Below the pieces are notes generated by a model. It was given only the letters and a program-made list of their open reading frames with translations, searched no databases and was not told where the DNA came from. Of a DNA stretch of 64,000 nucleotides, positions 35,022-49,798 are shown piece after piece. The position numbers were made by a program, and so were the translations under genes. The stretch is taken from positions 49,943,942 to 50,007,941 of the forward strand of contig NC_054083.1 of NCBI RefSeq assembly GCF_017562075.2, read 5' to 3'. Position 1 is the stretch's first letter. Each line of letters begins with the position of its first letter. This DNA comes from Anopheles merus (taxonomy: Eukaryota > Arthropoda > Insecta > Diptera > Culicidae).

Positions 35022-38000
35022 GAAAATGTTGCACAGATCTTCCCAGTGATCTTACAAACAAAATTGAAGACTTTAATACGTACATGATTCGAACCTGAAA
35101 CATCAAACCCGATTGAACAAGGCCAAAGCAAAGGTGTTCATGCTTTGAAAGCGAAAACGAATAATGAGACCAAAATAGAACTCTTCCGGTGTAAAGACCT
35201 CCAGGTGTGAGGCGAAAATAGGAGAAAAAAGGCGTCACCGAAAACCGAAACGAGCAAACGAACCACTCAAAATGAGGTAAGCAGACGGAAGCCAGCGTAC
35301 TTTATACGTTTTTATTTTCGTCCGGATTCAAAGCTTTTCATCTCCAAACGCTCCTCTGTGTGTGTGTGTATATATGTGTGTGTGATGCGTAATATCGCCC
35401 GTTTGCCAGGACCGAATCAAAGCCGAAACGAAGTCAAATTTATTCAGGATTACGATGAAATTGAAAACGAACAAATGTAAATGGCTTTACCTTGCCCGGT
35501 TCCTTCCATTCATTCGTTCGCTTTTGGCCCTGTGAATTCCCTGTTTGATAAGAGTTGGGTAGTCGTTTTTTCTTCTTCTTATTTTCGATTTGTGCAACAT
35601 CAAAACTATGAACCAGCAGCAGCGTGTGTAGAACTCTTGGGTTCATTAGAGTGGATGCCCCCCCCGCCGAAATCGAAGGGTCGTCCCCGAATGTGTACAT
35701 TTTTATTTGGCCGGGCTGAAAATGAGCTTCGCAATGGGACCATTCTTATTCACTCTTAATACTGCAAGGAAGGGACAAACATCAGACACGGGGTAGGATG
35801 GCAGGATCAAGAAGCTTTTGTGCTGAGTTGGAAGGATGTGCACGCGCACACGTGGGATCCCCTTGCCGGATGGGACAATTCGATCGAGAAAAGGGTTGTG
35901 CGGTCTTTATTGCTTCCGTGTTGTTTCTTTTTTCCTCCATTTCGTCAGGTAATTGAGACCTTTACTGATTGTTAGTAGAAGCCATTGGTGGCGCTTTTGG
36001 TGACAATTAGGATTTGGAAAATGGAAAGTATTCCAATCTAGCTCGAGGGAAAGTGCCACACATAATTAAAGTAGGATTAAAAGGTAAAGGAAATGTGATT
36101 TCAAAAATGAATTGAAATGAAAAGAAACGAAAGCTTTTAGTGGTTATTTAAATGAATCTAAGCTTCTGCTTTACTAGCAACACACACCGGTGTGCAAAAC
36201 AATTCTCCGAAAAAAACACTTCTACATTCCATTGCTTAAATAGCAAAACGAGTCAAACATCCTGCCCACTGGCCTCTGTGTGGCAAACTGTGTGTGTATC
36301 CTTACTCAAAAACAATTCTCCATGTCACATGCAGCGAAGATGATGAAAAAAGTTCCACTTTATATCCTGCCAGCTTTCCGGAAGCTTCGGGCCTCTCCCC
36401 CCTTTGCTCAAGCTCAATGTGTATTGCCGGAAATGTTGATCCAGGGACGGACTATAAATTTTAAATTTCTTTCCACCCTGCCGGACCCAGACCCGGCAAT
36501 GCCAGGGATGAATAGGGCCCAAGCATACGCAAGCATGTAAGCATACGTTTAATGGGTCTCACCATGCTGCCCCTTCCCGGACGGTCCAGAGTGTGTGGAT
36601 GTGGGGAGGGCTATCGTTTGTTTGGGTTCGGTTTTTTGACAGTTTAACATGCAAACGATACTGCGCCAGCCGGTGTACCTTTGCCGGGATATAAAGTTAT
36701 AAATTTTGAAACCGTCAACCCCGAATGGAGGCACCTGGTGGTTTGTAGAAATGAAGTAACCGCAGGTGGTTGATTACGAAAACGGGATACTAATGGAACG
36801 TGGGAAGGGGCCGAAAGCAGTGGTTGATGGTGTTTACGATGTTCTGGGCAGCCCGAGGTAGATTCTGCATAGTAGGTAGGGAAGATAAAAAATGTATAAA
36901 TTTATATTGCTTTCGATGCAACTTGCATCATTGCAGAACGCTTGCCTAAGGTCTGCATAATATCGCTTACTGCACTTGCTTGCTTCAAAGCGATCATCTA
37001 AATAGCAAAACAAGACGTCCGTGCCGTTTTCAAAACGGCAAACATCTTGTACGTTGACCTTTAACATATCGATCGTATAAGACCGTAAAAGGCTTCGAGT
37101 GCCTAATAGGATATGATAGCGCAAACAGGTAGTCCCCGAAGCACACGCCACATCTTACGTGTTCCGGGCAGAAGAAGTGAGCTCGATTTTTTCCCTCACA
37201 CTCCCTCTCCAACTAAAAGACTTTAACCATTTTCGGCACACCGCCATCGTCCCGCAGCGGCTTTTGATGGACTTTATTTATGGACGGGCCTAACCCAATT
37301 TCAACTTTTCCCCGATGGAAGACAAACAAGTTTTCTCTCCCATTCGTCGACTCGCTTTGGCAGGACATTTTTAGGTGACGGTGAAGGTGCATCGTACGAA
37401 AAGGAAAGCAGACACCGGACACGGGCGAACGTTAACCCTGGGGGGAACTAACCGCCCCCATATGGTGACATTCTTGCAGCGCATCCCGAAAATAGCCATC
37501 GTTTTGCGAACCACAGCCCGGATATGGTTCCGGGAAGCGATTCATTACGGCTTGGGTCCTGGGGCGGGTCCTGTTTGTGACCAGCATGGGAGAGTAGTGG
37601 CCCGCAGGATACCCCGCAGCAGGATTGGATGGGCAAGGTTCATCAAGGTTTATTTGATACTTTTCTGCAAGTTTCATGGTCCCACCCAATGTCGAATTCG
37701 TTTAGCAGTGTGATGAGTGTGAAATTTAATAGGAGAAATTCCTAAAAAAAATCCTCAAAATATAGAGTAATTCAATGCTTCTCGAAGGTTTTGATGAACC
37801 AATTGAATAGTTTTCGAAAAAACTATCGTTTTTTTACTAATTTATGAAAGATTTTCAACAACGGAAAGTTCCACCAACACTGTAAAGCTACGAGATGTAT
37901 TGCCCGCTTTCCACGTCGACTGGGTACACCTGCAACCACCGACGGGAGCGCTTCAATCAGCAGCAACGACCGCCTATTTCATCCGGAAGTTATGCCTCAT

Positions 38001-38600
38001 AGGCTTCATTAGATACTGCCGCCCGCCCGAATCGCAAAGGAACGGGACGTTGAAATAGCCTCGTTCGCTTTCGGTACGACCGGCTCGGCCATAAAGATCG
38101 TTACATCGTATCGCGGGCTTGGGCCATCCGTGAACGTGCATGAAAAGCCTCGAAACCAGCGCGAACCGACGGCCAATGCAATGTGCAGCATATGTAGGTC
38201 GCAATGACTGCAGGTGACACTAACGCGGGTCCTGGGTATGCATGCATGCGATGGTGTGCCACTAGAACGTTGTAACCGTGCGGCATAGCATAAACATGAA
38301 AGTAGTCGCTGTGGTTGTGTGTGTATGTGTCTAATGGTACGTGAGGGAAACATATTTTTGAAGCTGGCTCGTTTGCATTATGCACATGTGGTGGCTGGCA
38401 TGTTCGCGGTAATAATGTACTTTTGCCACTTTGTAGCGATTTTAACCGACATGCATATTTTGAAAAGACGCAGAGAGGGTGCACGATGTATTTTTTTTTA
38501 GGGAGACATGTTTATTTGCATGAGAAAGGAATAGTTTCCTCTTCACAGAGCATTTTTTTGTTGTTTATTGCTTCTAATGAAGGTAATTATGTCACAAAGG

Positions 38601-38616
38601 GTGCATAACTTTAGGC
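38601..38616 (+). promoter_or_regulatory. Su(Hw)-like site, left half of a convergent pair
   Basis: 13/16; partner 64 bp away at 38665. A third partial core (TTGCATAC) lies between them at 38632. Confidence 0.5.
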
Positions 38617-38664
38617 GCTTTGTGTTGGAAGTTGCATACACCGTGGGCTATTAGAACAAAATTT

Positions 38665-38680
38665 GCCTAAAAGTATGCAA
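38665..38680 (-). promoter_or_regulatory. Su(Hw)-like site, right half of a convergent pair, perfect
   Basis: 16/16 on the minus strand. Confidence 0.65.
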
Positions 38681-40852
38681 TTTGCGGGCAACAGAGAGAG
38701 TTTGCTTTAAAATTAGCGTCATTAAACTTTATGTTCTCAGCTTGAGGCTACGATTTTTATATTCTATAGAGTTTTTATCTGAATTTTTATTGACCCTTAT
38801 TAACGTAAAGATAAGATGGGCGAAAGATAAAGCTTCATTGCTTCCCTGGGGCTAATCTATCTCCCGAATCAAATCTTAAAGCTTGATCCCAGCTGTCTTT
38901 TCCCAAATCAAACTTCCGTCAACAACTATTAAAACGCTTGTCGAGCGCTGGCTCTTAATTTTATCTCCACAATTAATTGCTATCGTGTTCTAATTAGTAA
39001 TTTCATACCAAACTCGAGCACATATGGCCCTCGTCTTACGCGTAAGCGGAAATAATTATTTGACATTAGCTCACGCGAAACCGGCCTGTGAGAATGGGAC
39101 TCGGTATTTCTCCCCCCAAAAACCAACCCCCAGTCAGCACCCCCGACGTCGACGTGTAATCACAGCATCATTAATTAATCTCTTCAAGCGATGAAATGAC
39201 ATTGGAACGAAACCAGCCCTCCCAAAAACCATCCCTCCATTTCCCGAAGGAGATCGTTTAATCTACGGTCTTGATTTGAGAGCGAACAGCGGTACAGCAA
39301 CGGGTCAGGAAATGAAACAGTTATCGGATTGATGAGTCGCGGGCACTGCTGGGTCCTTCCTCTTCGTTGCTGGAAGGACAACACACTGCTGTGGTGGCGA
39401 ACCGCAACATCATGCTGTTTGGATCCTTTCGTGGGCCATATCGTTATGGTCTAATAAAATCCAGCAAGACTTCATACTCCGTCAGCTGGAACGCAGCAGA
39501 CCGTGGAGCGCAGGGAGTTGCAGACGAGTTCCTTTTTCATAAAGCTGCATGAAGATCGGCGGTGACCGGTGGGAGGATGTTTAATTAAGCAAGCGATCGA
39601 TGTGACGTACCGTCGGTTTCGTTAACTCATTGGCCATCCCACCCAGACGTCGGATGGTTGTAGTATAATGAGATTGAATCATCGCCAGTTTTCATCCGGG
39701 CTGGTGAGTGGCAGTGACATTTTAATGGACGTTTCGTGCCATGTTTGTGTATCGCATGTAACATGAAACGAGAGACGTGTTTTATTTTTGCATATCATTC
39801 TAAAATACAGCGTGAATTCTCAAAACCCGATTTTTGATGTTAGCTTCTTTCTAACCATACATCAGAGAAGGTTCTTCAAAGCAAATGTTGTGTCTTGAAG
39901 ACAATCTTGAATTCAAAATTCATTCGTTTGCTCTTCCGCGGTATACTCATGTCAAGCTCAAAAGCAGACGCATCAGCTTGTGGTCAGGAGAGCCGCCTCT
40001 TGCTCAGCCTATGCGAATGAAATATTCAACTCGACAGTAGACACGTTCTTCCCTGTGCCGTATGCTTGGAGCTTGGTTAAAGAGTTTGTATTTTTTTTTA
40101 TTGAACAAGAAGAAACAGAACGAATGATAAAAAATAGACGCGCATGATGCGTGTTTGGCGAATATATCATGGCCTAATATTTAGCATACAAGCCGCCGTC
40201 TTCAAAACCGATCAACGTCAGACGATTAAGATGCGCCCGCACCTCAGTCTGCCGTTGTGTGTTAGGCGCCACCACTTAAATATTCAAAGCGGCCGTGAAG
40301 ATTAATTTATGCAAATAAAAAGAACAGCCCGCAAAAAAAGAAGTATCAAGTTTGGTGCTTGGTTTTTAAGCGTAAAGTGCCATTCCCATCCCGTTACTCG
40401 TCATCGCCCACAGCAGAAATTATTATTTTTTTTTGTGAATGCTAAACAAAACACAACTTTCCAATACGGCAGTGTGTGCGTGTGTAAAGCTATTTTTGAT
40501 GCAAGATTTATGGCCGGGGCTGGTCTCCTCAGTTGGTTGACGGTGCACTACTCCTCCACAAACCGGTACTGGCATGAATCTTTCCCATGTGTTCGATTAT
40601 TCAATGCTGCAGTTTTGTGCTCAGCAGAGGATACCAGCAATATAAATCAATGGCTGTATGAGTTTGGGAATTTTGCGTTTTACAGAAATAGCTTTTAGCA
40701 ACTCTTTACGCGAGCGTGTATTTTGCACATTGATAGCTGTTTCCTGAATGGTGGCGTTTTGTTTATTTCTGAGCATTTTAAAGCTCAAGTGTGAAGTTTG
40801 GAATTGCCATAATATTGTTGTGAAACAAATTATGCCAATTTTGAATTGCAAA

Positions 40853-40868
40853 TTGCATAAATAGAGGC
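40853..40868 (+). promoter_or_regulatory. Su(Hw)-like site, left half of a convergent pair (diverged)
   Basis: 12/16; partner 64 bp away at 40917, the same spacing as the pair at 38601/38665. Confidence 0.45.
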
Positions 40869-40916
40869 GGTTTGTGGTGAAAATGACCTTACCTTCATCC
40901 TTCATGGAAAATACGC

Positions 40917-40932
40917 GCCCAAAGGTATGCAA
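40917..40932 (-). promoter_or_regulatory. Su(Hw)-like site, right half of a convergent pair
   Basis: 14/16 on the minus strand. Confidence 0.55.
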
Positions 40933-43900
40933 TCCGCGTTTCAAAACTGTGGAAATGGGATTATTGTGAAGCGATATCGTTAATTAGGTTCCCTTTTTTC
41001 CCCCATAATAGCTTATAAAGCGTCTCTTCTCCGAACCAGAATGGCCATTAAATGATAGATAAAGATGGTTCAGTAATCCCAAAGCTCATTCCCACCGCCA
41101 TGCGTGTGTAGTAATGATCCGTTTTCGTTTGATTATGCTGCGGAGCAGCTAATTGAATTAGTTGCGCTGGTGAAGAAATATCCCTAAAGAAAATGCCCCA
41201 AACGCGAACGGTTCGCAGGAGCAACAGCAGCGTTGCTCCCTTCTCAACGAAATGTCCATTCGGTTAAAGGTTGTGTGCTTTGTTTGGTTGTTGTTGCCGT
41301 TGCCGTGCGGCCTTTCCTCGGGGTGTGTTGCGAAAAAGGGCAGAAAGCAAGCAGCAATCCTAAACCCAACCGCCAGCACTGAGCAAATACGCTCCGTTTG
41401 CTGTTACACGTTTTGCGGTAAGAAAGCTGCAGCATCCAGGGGCATCGTCGACAAGGGTGCAGGAGGCGCGTTGGCAAACGAATGGCAGCATTCGGAATTG
41501 TTTTTCCACTGCTGTGTTTCCTTTTAATTTGGGCACCCCCGAGGGCACACCAGTTGATTAATCAGCGTCAGTATCAATGGCGTGAAAGGCACGAGATACA
41601 GCTCGTAAACAAGCGCGATGGCGATGTCAATGGGGACGACGGGAAAATGGGGGACGAATTGCAACAATTTTCCACTCACCAAACGCTTGTTTACCGTGTT
41701 TACTCACCGCCGAATGCAGGCGAGAGCTTTTGGGAGGAAGGGAAATCACTTGGCATGCTGAGTCGAACAAGTTTGCAATATTTTCTCGATTGAAAATGGA
41801 TTTCTGGTACGAATTTGCTTTGTTAAATGTTAAGTTGTACTGAATGTTGTGAATATTGCGAAATTGTAGTGAAACAAGCTCGCTTCGTACCGTCACACAA
41901 GCAAAAGTTTTCCTCCCAACGATGCCAAACGCATCGTCAATAAATATTTAAGCTCAGCAGCAACAACAGCAGCACCATCAGCGTCAGCAACAGCTGACAA
42001 CATCGCCGTACATCGTATACGGTTTTACGCTTAGCTTAAAAGCTTTCCAACTCCCCTCCCTCCCCGCCACCTACCCGAAAGTAGGATCAGTCCATTTTCT
42101 GCTACATCCTTACTACCTAAATGCGGTAATATGACGCTCAACACACACACACAGTGGCGGCGGTGGTTTGGAGTTGGCAAAGGTCGCGCACGTGGTTTTC
42201 GTTTGCTTTCAGCAGCTTTCGCGGCTTGCTGAACGCGCGTATCGATCCGGGTGACAGTGGTGTTGTGTGGCAGCCTGCTTGGATGGGAGTTTTCCACCTG
42301 CTTCTTCGAGGCTTCGACTACAACAACACCAACCGCGGCTGAGCTGGGGGTACGTGTGCATGGCATGTTGCCGGTGCCTTACAGCGAAGGTGCGTTCCTC
42401 AAGTCCAACAAGCGAGGGAAGAAAGTTTGCGTAAACTCCTCCAGGCAAAAAGACCGAGCCCCCGGCGTGTGTACGTGTGTGTATCCGCTTGTCTGCGTGT
42501 GCTTGTATTTCGTTGTGCAGCAGCCTTGCGGGGCAAATCCTGAGCGAAGGGTAGATATTCACGTAGTTTATTAAATTTTCTTTATTATTTATGGCTTTCC
42601 GTTTGCGCGCTTGCTTGCTTTCGGGCGAGAATGAAGAACGCTGCGCGTTACCACATCCTTCCTTCAATTTGTCCGCCCCGCAAAACGCGTGTCTGGAGGC
42701 AGCAGCAGCAGCAGGTGGGGCTGCATTGTATTGCCTCCCAGCTGGGTTGGTGCGTTTTCTTACGTGCCACAGCGGTGAATTAACCGTAAAACCGTGTTCA
42801 CTTGTTTAACTTTTGCGTCCTGGTGCTCCTTCACCCCCTTGTTCCCGGGTGTGGTCATGATGATTCAAAGATCGCGAAGTTTAAGCATCGGAGCAACCTG
42901 GACCACCTTGGGACCTCTGGGAACTTCTAGGTCCGTGCCCCACTTCCCAGACAATTTTCACACTTCCGCAAAGAAACTTCCATTGTGTGCGCGAACCAGG
43001 CACATCCTTCGGCTGTCCCTGATCGGAAGATGTACGACCGTGGAGTTAGCGAGCGTTCTTGAAAATTCCTGGAAACTTAACTCCTCAAGCCACAGCCCCA
43101 AGAATCAGCTTGATCAGTCGCGGAGTGCCAGGCGCCACAGTCGTCGCCAGGGCTTTCGGAAAAAGCTTCCTCTCCGGACATCCACCGGATATAACTTTGG
43201 CTTTGTGGTGCAGGTTTGCACGGGCAGGTAGCGCGGTAGAAGTTTGCACGGAAATCAGGAGATCGAGTTTAAAATGGAAATCATAATGGAGCACCCAGCA
43301 CACCCCTGTCCGAGAACGGGCACCCCAGCCCTAGGGTGTGGGAGTTTTCCCATTATTTATTCAATTTCAATTAGGCAATGGATCACGCGGAGAGCGGTCT
43401 CTGATGTGCCCGAGGGTTTTAAGTAAGATTGAGTCGAACGAGTCGAGTTGGACGCCGGGTTTTACATTCCTGCGGATCGCGTGCATTAACGAAAACTGCC
43501 ACGACAAGGTACACGCTGATGATGGACAAAAGTCTTCAATGCTTCCATTGAACCTTCCCTTGTGGTGTGATCCCTGTGCGGTCAGTGACGCGTATCGAAA
43601 AACTGTGGAGGTGATGATTTTAAATCTCAAAGTAATATTTCCATCCGGTCAAACCACCGGGTTTTGGGTCCGGTGGATGAGATTGGTAGAATACTAATTT
43701 TGTGTTTGCATAAATTTCACTTGACACTTCATTTTTCCACTGACCCGGGGAACACTAGCTAAGCTAAGCTCCTCACTGCGTTACGCTTCGTTACAAATGA
43801 GAGGACAGGGACAGAGTTTTCCCTCGCCGCTGTTGAGGTCTCACACAGGTCTTGTCCTTTCACCTTACATTTTTTTATGGAATGCTCTACGTAGACATCG

Positions 43901-44527
43901 AGTCATACTTTCTCTCTTTTTGGAGAGAGTTCACACAGGTAGACAGGTTAGAACGTCCCGGCGTGCATACGAAATTCATCGGAGCTTTAAGAGCATTATA
44001 AGTATTTTGCCGCGGCTGTCGGGACAGCCGACGGCCCCGAGGGTTGGAACATTTTTCACATGCTGCTTTATCTGCTTAGCTAGCGAGTCCAAGCGAAGAC
44101 CGTGCATGCTTGCGTCGGGGTTACAGAGAAGCGCCACGCTCGGTGCGATGAAGTATGCATGCGAGAGATGGCTCGCCGGCTGCCTTTCGTCCGCAAATCG
44201 TTACGGTTGACCATCCAGTGGAAAATAAAGTTCTTAACGTACTCGTCTGACCGTCATTCGTGCATGTGTGTCTGCATTGAAGATGAAGTATCATAAGGTC
44301 GCAGATTTTAACCTCTTTATTCTGGTTTTCTGACGCTTTTTGTTTTGCTGCTGGAACGTAAAGGTTTAAACGTAAAGCCCGATTTTTTACAGAGATTGAA
44401 GAATTCGCTCAAAAAGGTTCATTTGAACTTTGCTGTCTTCATAGTTAATTTGTCTCTGTTTATAGTACTTGATTATTCTTCATTATTTCCTTGTGAATGA
44501 AGTATGAATCCATTTGATGCGAACTTC

Positions 44528-44543
44528 GCCTAAATGAATGCAA
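44528..44543 (-). promoter_or_regulatory. Su(Hw)-like site
   Basis: 14/16, minus strand, followed by TCTGC; single site. Confidence 0.55.
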
Positions 44544-47141
44544 TCTGCTTAACAATTCATGTGTTTTAAACGAAACAAAAGCTCTTCAAAAGACCAAGTT
44601 CGATCTCAACGACCATTTCGCTGAATCATCACGGTTTTCCCGAACGTATCGCATTGCATTCTATCAAATTGAGCAATCTAATGATCTGAGACTTCTTGAA
44701 CTACTTGAACCTCTGTGCTGACACAGCTCACTTTCTGCAGGAATAAATCTTCGCTGTAGATGACAGGGTGAAATGATTGAACTGTGACAAGGCTAACTAA
44801 AGAAATCCCACCCTCATCATCCTTTATCCTCCGAGATCGAGCTCCGTACCGCGCGGTGTGGAGTGTCAATTTTCATCCCTTCTCTTCCAGGAATGCCACA
44901 TTGTCTTTTCCTTCCTTTTCCCGTCGCTCTTATCGCAGAGTCTCATCGGCCCAGAAGTTAGCAACTTATCTGGAAACCATAAATCATTAAGCACCATCAC
45001 GCGACGCTCTAATGCATCGCCAGCCGAGCGCAACGGCAACGGGCTGAAGATATGCTTCAAAATGACTTGCTCTGGCAACAGCATCGTGACAGCTTCCTGT
45101 GAGGCGCTTCCGCACAGCGTTGTGTCATAAAGGATAATTAATATTTTGGCCATCAGCTCCGCGGGAAATATGAAGCAGTTTGCTCTCACACTCATCCTTG
45201 CTTAGTCTCTCGCTCTCGAGAGAAAACTGGCTTGTCGTTTGACAGCGTATCAGCAATTTTAGGGGGCAAAGTGTTTGGGAAAATGTTGAACCCTTCTTCC
45301 CTGCTCTAGATCGAGGATAAAAGGTCAGCGGCACTGTAATCGTTTGATTGGAGGATGATACCTGCCAATTTTGAAGCTAAGGATAGGCTTTAACTTTAGG
45401 AAAGAGGACACTTTCGAGTTTATTGGTGGTTGTGTAGCAAAATGTGTATGAAGAACAACAAATCGGAATTTTATTTGCATTTCGCAACACAAGGATGATG
45501 AGCTCTTGGGACCCCTTTTGTCACGGAGCAATTTATGGATTGCTCGTCCTGTCAGCGTAAAAGCGATTCGAATTGGAGCACGATTTAGTTGAGGCACAAT
45601 CGGTCAATATTTGACGCACGATTTGTGCAGGTTATGATTAATGTGCTTACACATTTGCCATGACCATAGTATCAACCATTATTCGATCGCTTTCCTTTCA
45701 CCAAGCGAATGTGCCTACTGCGCTCCCTCTTTCTATTCGTTGCTATTATTAAACGCACCTAACCTCACCAATGTGCGACAAACAGCCACACAAACACACA
45801 CATTTTAGCACCGGCAAACATTGGGCACGCCACACTAAACGCTGTAAATAGACGCAGCACGCAACATTAGCTGACCAGCGTGTGGGCGGATGGGCTGTGC
45901 GTGGTGTACTGCGTGGTCCTTAAAACAAATCAATCATCCCGTAGCCGGAAGGCTTTGCCCTTTGATACGTCGGACAAATTGATGATGGTCATTGAGGCTT
46001 TCAGTGACCAAATAAATCAAACCTCAAAGACATTTGCACCTACCCTAGCAGGGCTGATCTGCCCCGGTCCTGTTCAACAAAACGCAAATGAATTGTTCGA
46101 TGTTTTGCGAATGTGTTACATCAAGCGTCAAACGCTGTGGGCATCCCACGTGCGGGTTGCCCTGTGAAAGCTTTCGAAACTTTTCAACCCCTTCGATGTT
46201 CCGACGAGCATTTGGGGGTGGCACCAAAGAGCAGAGCCATTGCGGTGGAGTGGAAAATTGCTATTCAATTATCCCAGCAGGAGGAAGGAGGATAAGCGCA
46301 ACTGGTTGAGCTACTGCTTATTGGTGGAATGAATTTACCCCACGCAGGGTAAATTGATTTACTTGTTATTTGGGGCGGTTGGTGGCGAGTCAATCTGAGC
46401 GAGGGAGATTTTGGTTGGATTTTGGGAGGGTTTATTGTAAAACGGTTGCTACTAATGCAAACCAAATGAAATCCGGCAACAGAATTGTAATTGATTCCGG
46501 AATCAAAGCTAGTTGGTATAAATGCTTTAGGTTATGTTGTGATTAAACCGTACTGAATTATTATTGTGCATAAATATTTATCGAAAATAATTGCTGAACA
46601 CATCGTAAAATAATGGAATTAATTATTGTTGGTATTCACTGCAACCGTGCACATGTCGTATTGATTAATCATTCCCAAGCCAATTTTATCTACAGAATCT
46701 ACCCCCCTTTGTAAAACCACACTGATCGCCATGAACTTTTTGCTATCACTATCAAAAGCTGAAATCGAACACCAACAACAGGTATTCCAAACTTACATTT
46801 GATTGCATCGAACTTTTATGACCGGAAAACAGCTTTAAGCGCTACCGGAAGCTAATTAATTGATGCTGCAAATTAATCATTTTCAATGTGGTCATTAAGG
46901 GAAATTATTTTCCAAACCTACCACTGCGCAGCAAAAAACCACAACCCGTCCAGAACAACCCGTGTTTGGCGCGGGGGTGAGTAATTGAAGGGAAAATAAA
47001 TCATTGCAATCTGGTCGACTGTATGAATGCATGTTGGTAAAATCAATTTGGTTGCATTTCAACATGTTGGTTTTAAAACGTAATCTATAACACTAATATT
47101 TATTCTGAAATAAGTGTGGAATGTATGGGTAGAGGCATGGA

Positions 47142-47157
47142 TTGCATACTTTAAGGC
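47142..47157 (+). promoter_or_regulatory. Su(Hw)-like site, left half of a convergent pair
   Basis: 15/16; partner 32 bp away at 47174. Confidence 0.6.
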
Positions 47158-47173
47158 TCAGATGATTAAAGCA

Positions 47174-47189
47174 GCCTAAAAGTATGCAA
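47174..47189 (-). promoter_or_regulatory. Su(Hw)-like site, right half of a convergent pair, perfect
   Basis: 16/16 on the minus strand. Confidence 0.65.
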
Positions 47190-48268
47190 TTTTCTGTATA
47201 CTTTTCACCATTTTAGAGCACAAAATGAGCCTTTTCGTTGTTTCTTCCTGCACATCTGCATTGCAAAATCTGCCTTCAAATCTATGTAAAATCAAAAACT
47301 CAATTTGTAGAATGAGCTTTGGCTGTTTTTGTACAGGATTTAATTCGTTTGATTAAAACGAACCACCAGCGTCAAACATGTTTATAATATTTATTGCGAC
47401 GCTCATTCTAATCCCCTTTCAAAGACTTTCTGCGTACACTGAAAGAGATGGAGCACATGATAAGCTTCAGCTTCTTCCTCCGGGAGACGCCGCCAAGCAT
47501 GTGTAAAAGTTGCTTAATTAATTCATCCAACTTCTATCCGGATAGTCGAAAAATAATTTCAACTCCGAATGCAAATGAAGACGAAATGTTTGGCAAAAGG
47601 CCAAGCCAAAGGACATCCTTCTCGATGTTGCTGGATGGGTGTTGCTGCTCGGCAATGGAGCAAAAAAAAAGGGCAAGCAATACCGTTTGTAATAATCATC
47701 ACGCCACAGTACGGTTCGTGCATATATTTTGAGACTTTCATTTAGTGCCGGGTGCCCCTAATGCCTGTCAATACTGAACGCTCAGTGTGTGTGCGTGTGT
47801 GTGTGTGGGAGGAAGCTGTTTTCCGTGTACGGTAAGGCGACCGAGAGTTTGTTCATCTAAACCACAGAGGACGGCTCAGCAAAAAGTTGCTGTCTGCTTG
47901 GAATAAATAAAAAAGTACCTCCTCAAAAAAAAAAAAAAAGTAAAAGTACAAACGCCACACAAGCGTAACCGGAATTGAAACGAAATTTACTAATCAAACT
48001 TTTCTCTTTCGTTTCGTTGCAGGAAGGACGAGGGTTGAAATTACGAGCGGTTCTCTTTTTTCAGCCCCCGCTTAGCTCGATTCAATACACAGCTTGTAAT
48101 AGGTTATGGGTCGGTTGGGCCGTCGGTGAGGAAAACAAACATTAAAAGAAATTTAATAACATTGAAAACCATTGCAACCACGATCCAATGCATGCCACGT
48201 GTTGGTGGAAAAAAATGGGAACGAACGACTGTTTGAATGTTTAGCTGAAGGCTGTAGGCACTGCCACC

Positions 48269-48284
48269 GCCCGGAAGTATGCAA
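48269..48284 (-). promoter_or_regulatory. Su(Hw)-like site
   Basis: 13/16, minus strand; AAGTATGCAA and GCC ends intact. Confidence 0.45.
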
Positions 48285-48954
48285 ACACGCGTATCACAAA
48301 CAAAACCTCGCCATGGTGGTGTTTTCGGGTAATATGTGGCGTGCGGGTACGTGGAAAATTGTGATTTGGTGTTATCTCGAAGAAAAATACCCAAAATAGG
48401 AACGAAGCTTACAGTGTGTGTCTGATCATGTTCGCATTAATTTGTATTTATGTTTTTCATTTCAAATAGGTTATAAACACATTTCGTTATACGCTCATCA
48501 TATTTACTGAATAATTGATGCACATTTTGATACTTTGCTGTTGTACACATTTTGTCACTCACTGTTATGTTGCTTGCTTTGAATCGCCCTTTGCCAACAT
48601 ATCCTTGTTTTACAACACTGTTTTCCTCCTTCCATTATTTCTGATTTAAAAAAAGCTTGCATACGCTTTTTCACACTTTTCATTTTCTTTTGAACCCGAC
48701 AACAACAGTGTGTGTGTGTGTGTGTGCGTGTGCTAACGTCAACGTACAAACTGCGGCAACTGGTAGCGTGTGCCAGCCGCCAACATTCAGGGGAAACTCA
48801 GTTATCCTATCAAGACCGGGGCTATTGTTGATATTAGACGGTGACTGATTTTACACCAGAATGCGTTTGAAGTGAAATAAGAATATTGAGTCACTCGCAA
48901 GCGTTGAGATGGGTGAGAGTGTGCCTATTCCACCGTCATAAGATTTGTTTGAGA

Positions 48955-48977
48955 CTGCTGCTGCTGCTGCTGCTGCT
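48955..48977. repeat. CTG repeat
   Basis: About seven CTG units in non-coding sequence. Confidence 0.9.
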
Positions 48978-49596
48978 TGATGTTTACCTTTCCCTAACGC
49001 TTTTCACCTTCATCCCACAGTGAGCGCTTGAGAATCAAAGGTGGAGGAGTAAAAGCGAATGAAAACCTGTGTTGATTGGGTGTGTTTGTGTGTGTTTGTG
49101 ATGTGAAAAAGTGTCAAAGAAAGTTTGCGGACTTGTTTTCAGCTTGGAAGCTTGGTGGGTAGTGTGCGACACAGGGTTTGGAGGCTATTGTAGCATTCAT
49201 TCCTTTTGGCACGAGAATACAGCTTGTTTACTTGGTGAGGTGGCATTGTGACACATTCAGTGTGTGTGTGTGTGTAAAGTGGTGTTGAAGAGTATGCGAA
49301 TCGGTATTAGTGCACGTTCGTGGTTTGTTTGTATTTGCTGCCCGCAGGTGAATGAAGGCGCTTAAGCCCGTTTAATAGGACCCTGACGCGACCGGCTCAC
49401 ACCATCAATAACGTCCTTCATCATGGCGATGGAATGGATTACGGCAATAGATAAACGGTAAGTCGCTGTTTGATTGATTAGCGTTATTTTTGAGGCATTA
49501 GGAGTGAGGGCGAGCGCAAACACTGTTCCTTCTGAGTGTTGAAGCATTTTTGTGAAACATTGAACTCGAACCATCTAGCTGTCTAAACGTTTTGGC

Positions 49597-49612
49597 CCCT
49601 AAATGTATGCTA
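49597..49612 (-). promoter_or_regulatory. Su(Hw)-like site (diverged)
   Basis: 13/16, minus strand; 186 bp left of a perfect site in the same orientation. Confidence 0.45.
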
Positions 49613-49782
49613 TACATGCTCAAGATTGACTGTGTAGACTATGACAAAATGAACGATGTTTATCTGATGATTATGTTACTGATTTTGATTATTTTATCAT
49701 TATTTAACCCATTAAAGCTTGTTGTTAAAGCATACATTCAATTGAGATCCGTTTTAAAGCAAAAAAAAACATCAAGTTATTT

Positions 49783-49798
49783 GCCTAAAAGTATGCAA
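49783..49798 (-). promoter_or_regulatory. Su(Hw)-like site, perfect
   Basis: 16/16, minus strand. Confidence 0.65.

Noticed and set aside
38601..38680. Convergent motif pair as terminal inverted repeats of a miniature transposon
   Set aside because: Spacers differ in length and mostly in sequence between pairs, no target-site duplications are seen, and many copies are single. A protein-binding site fits better.
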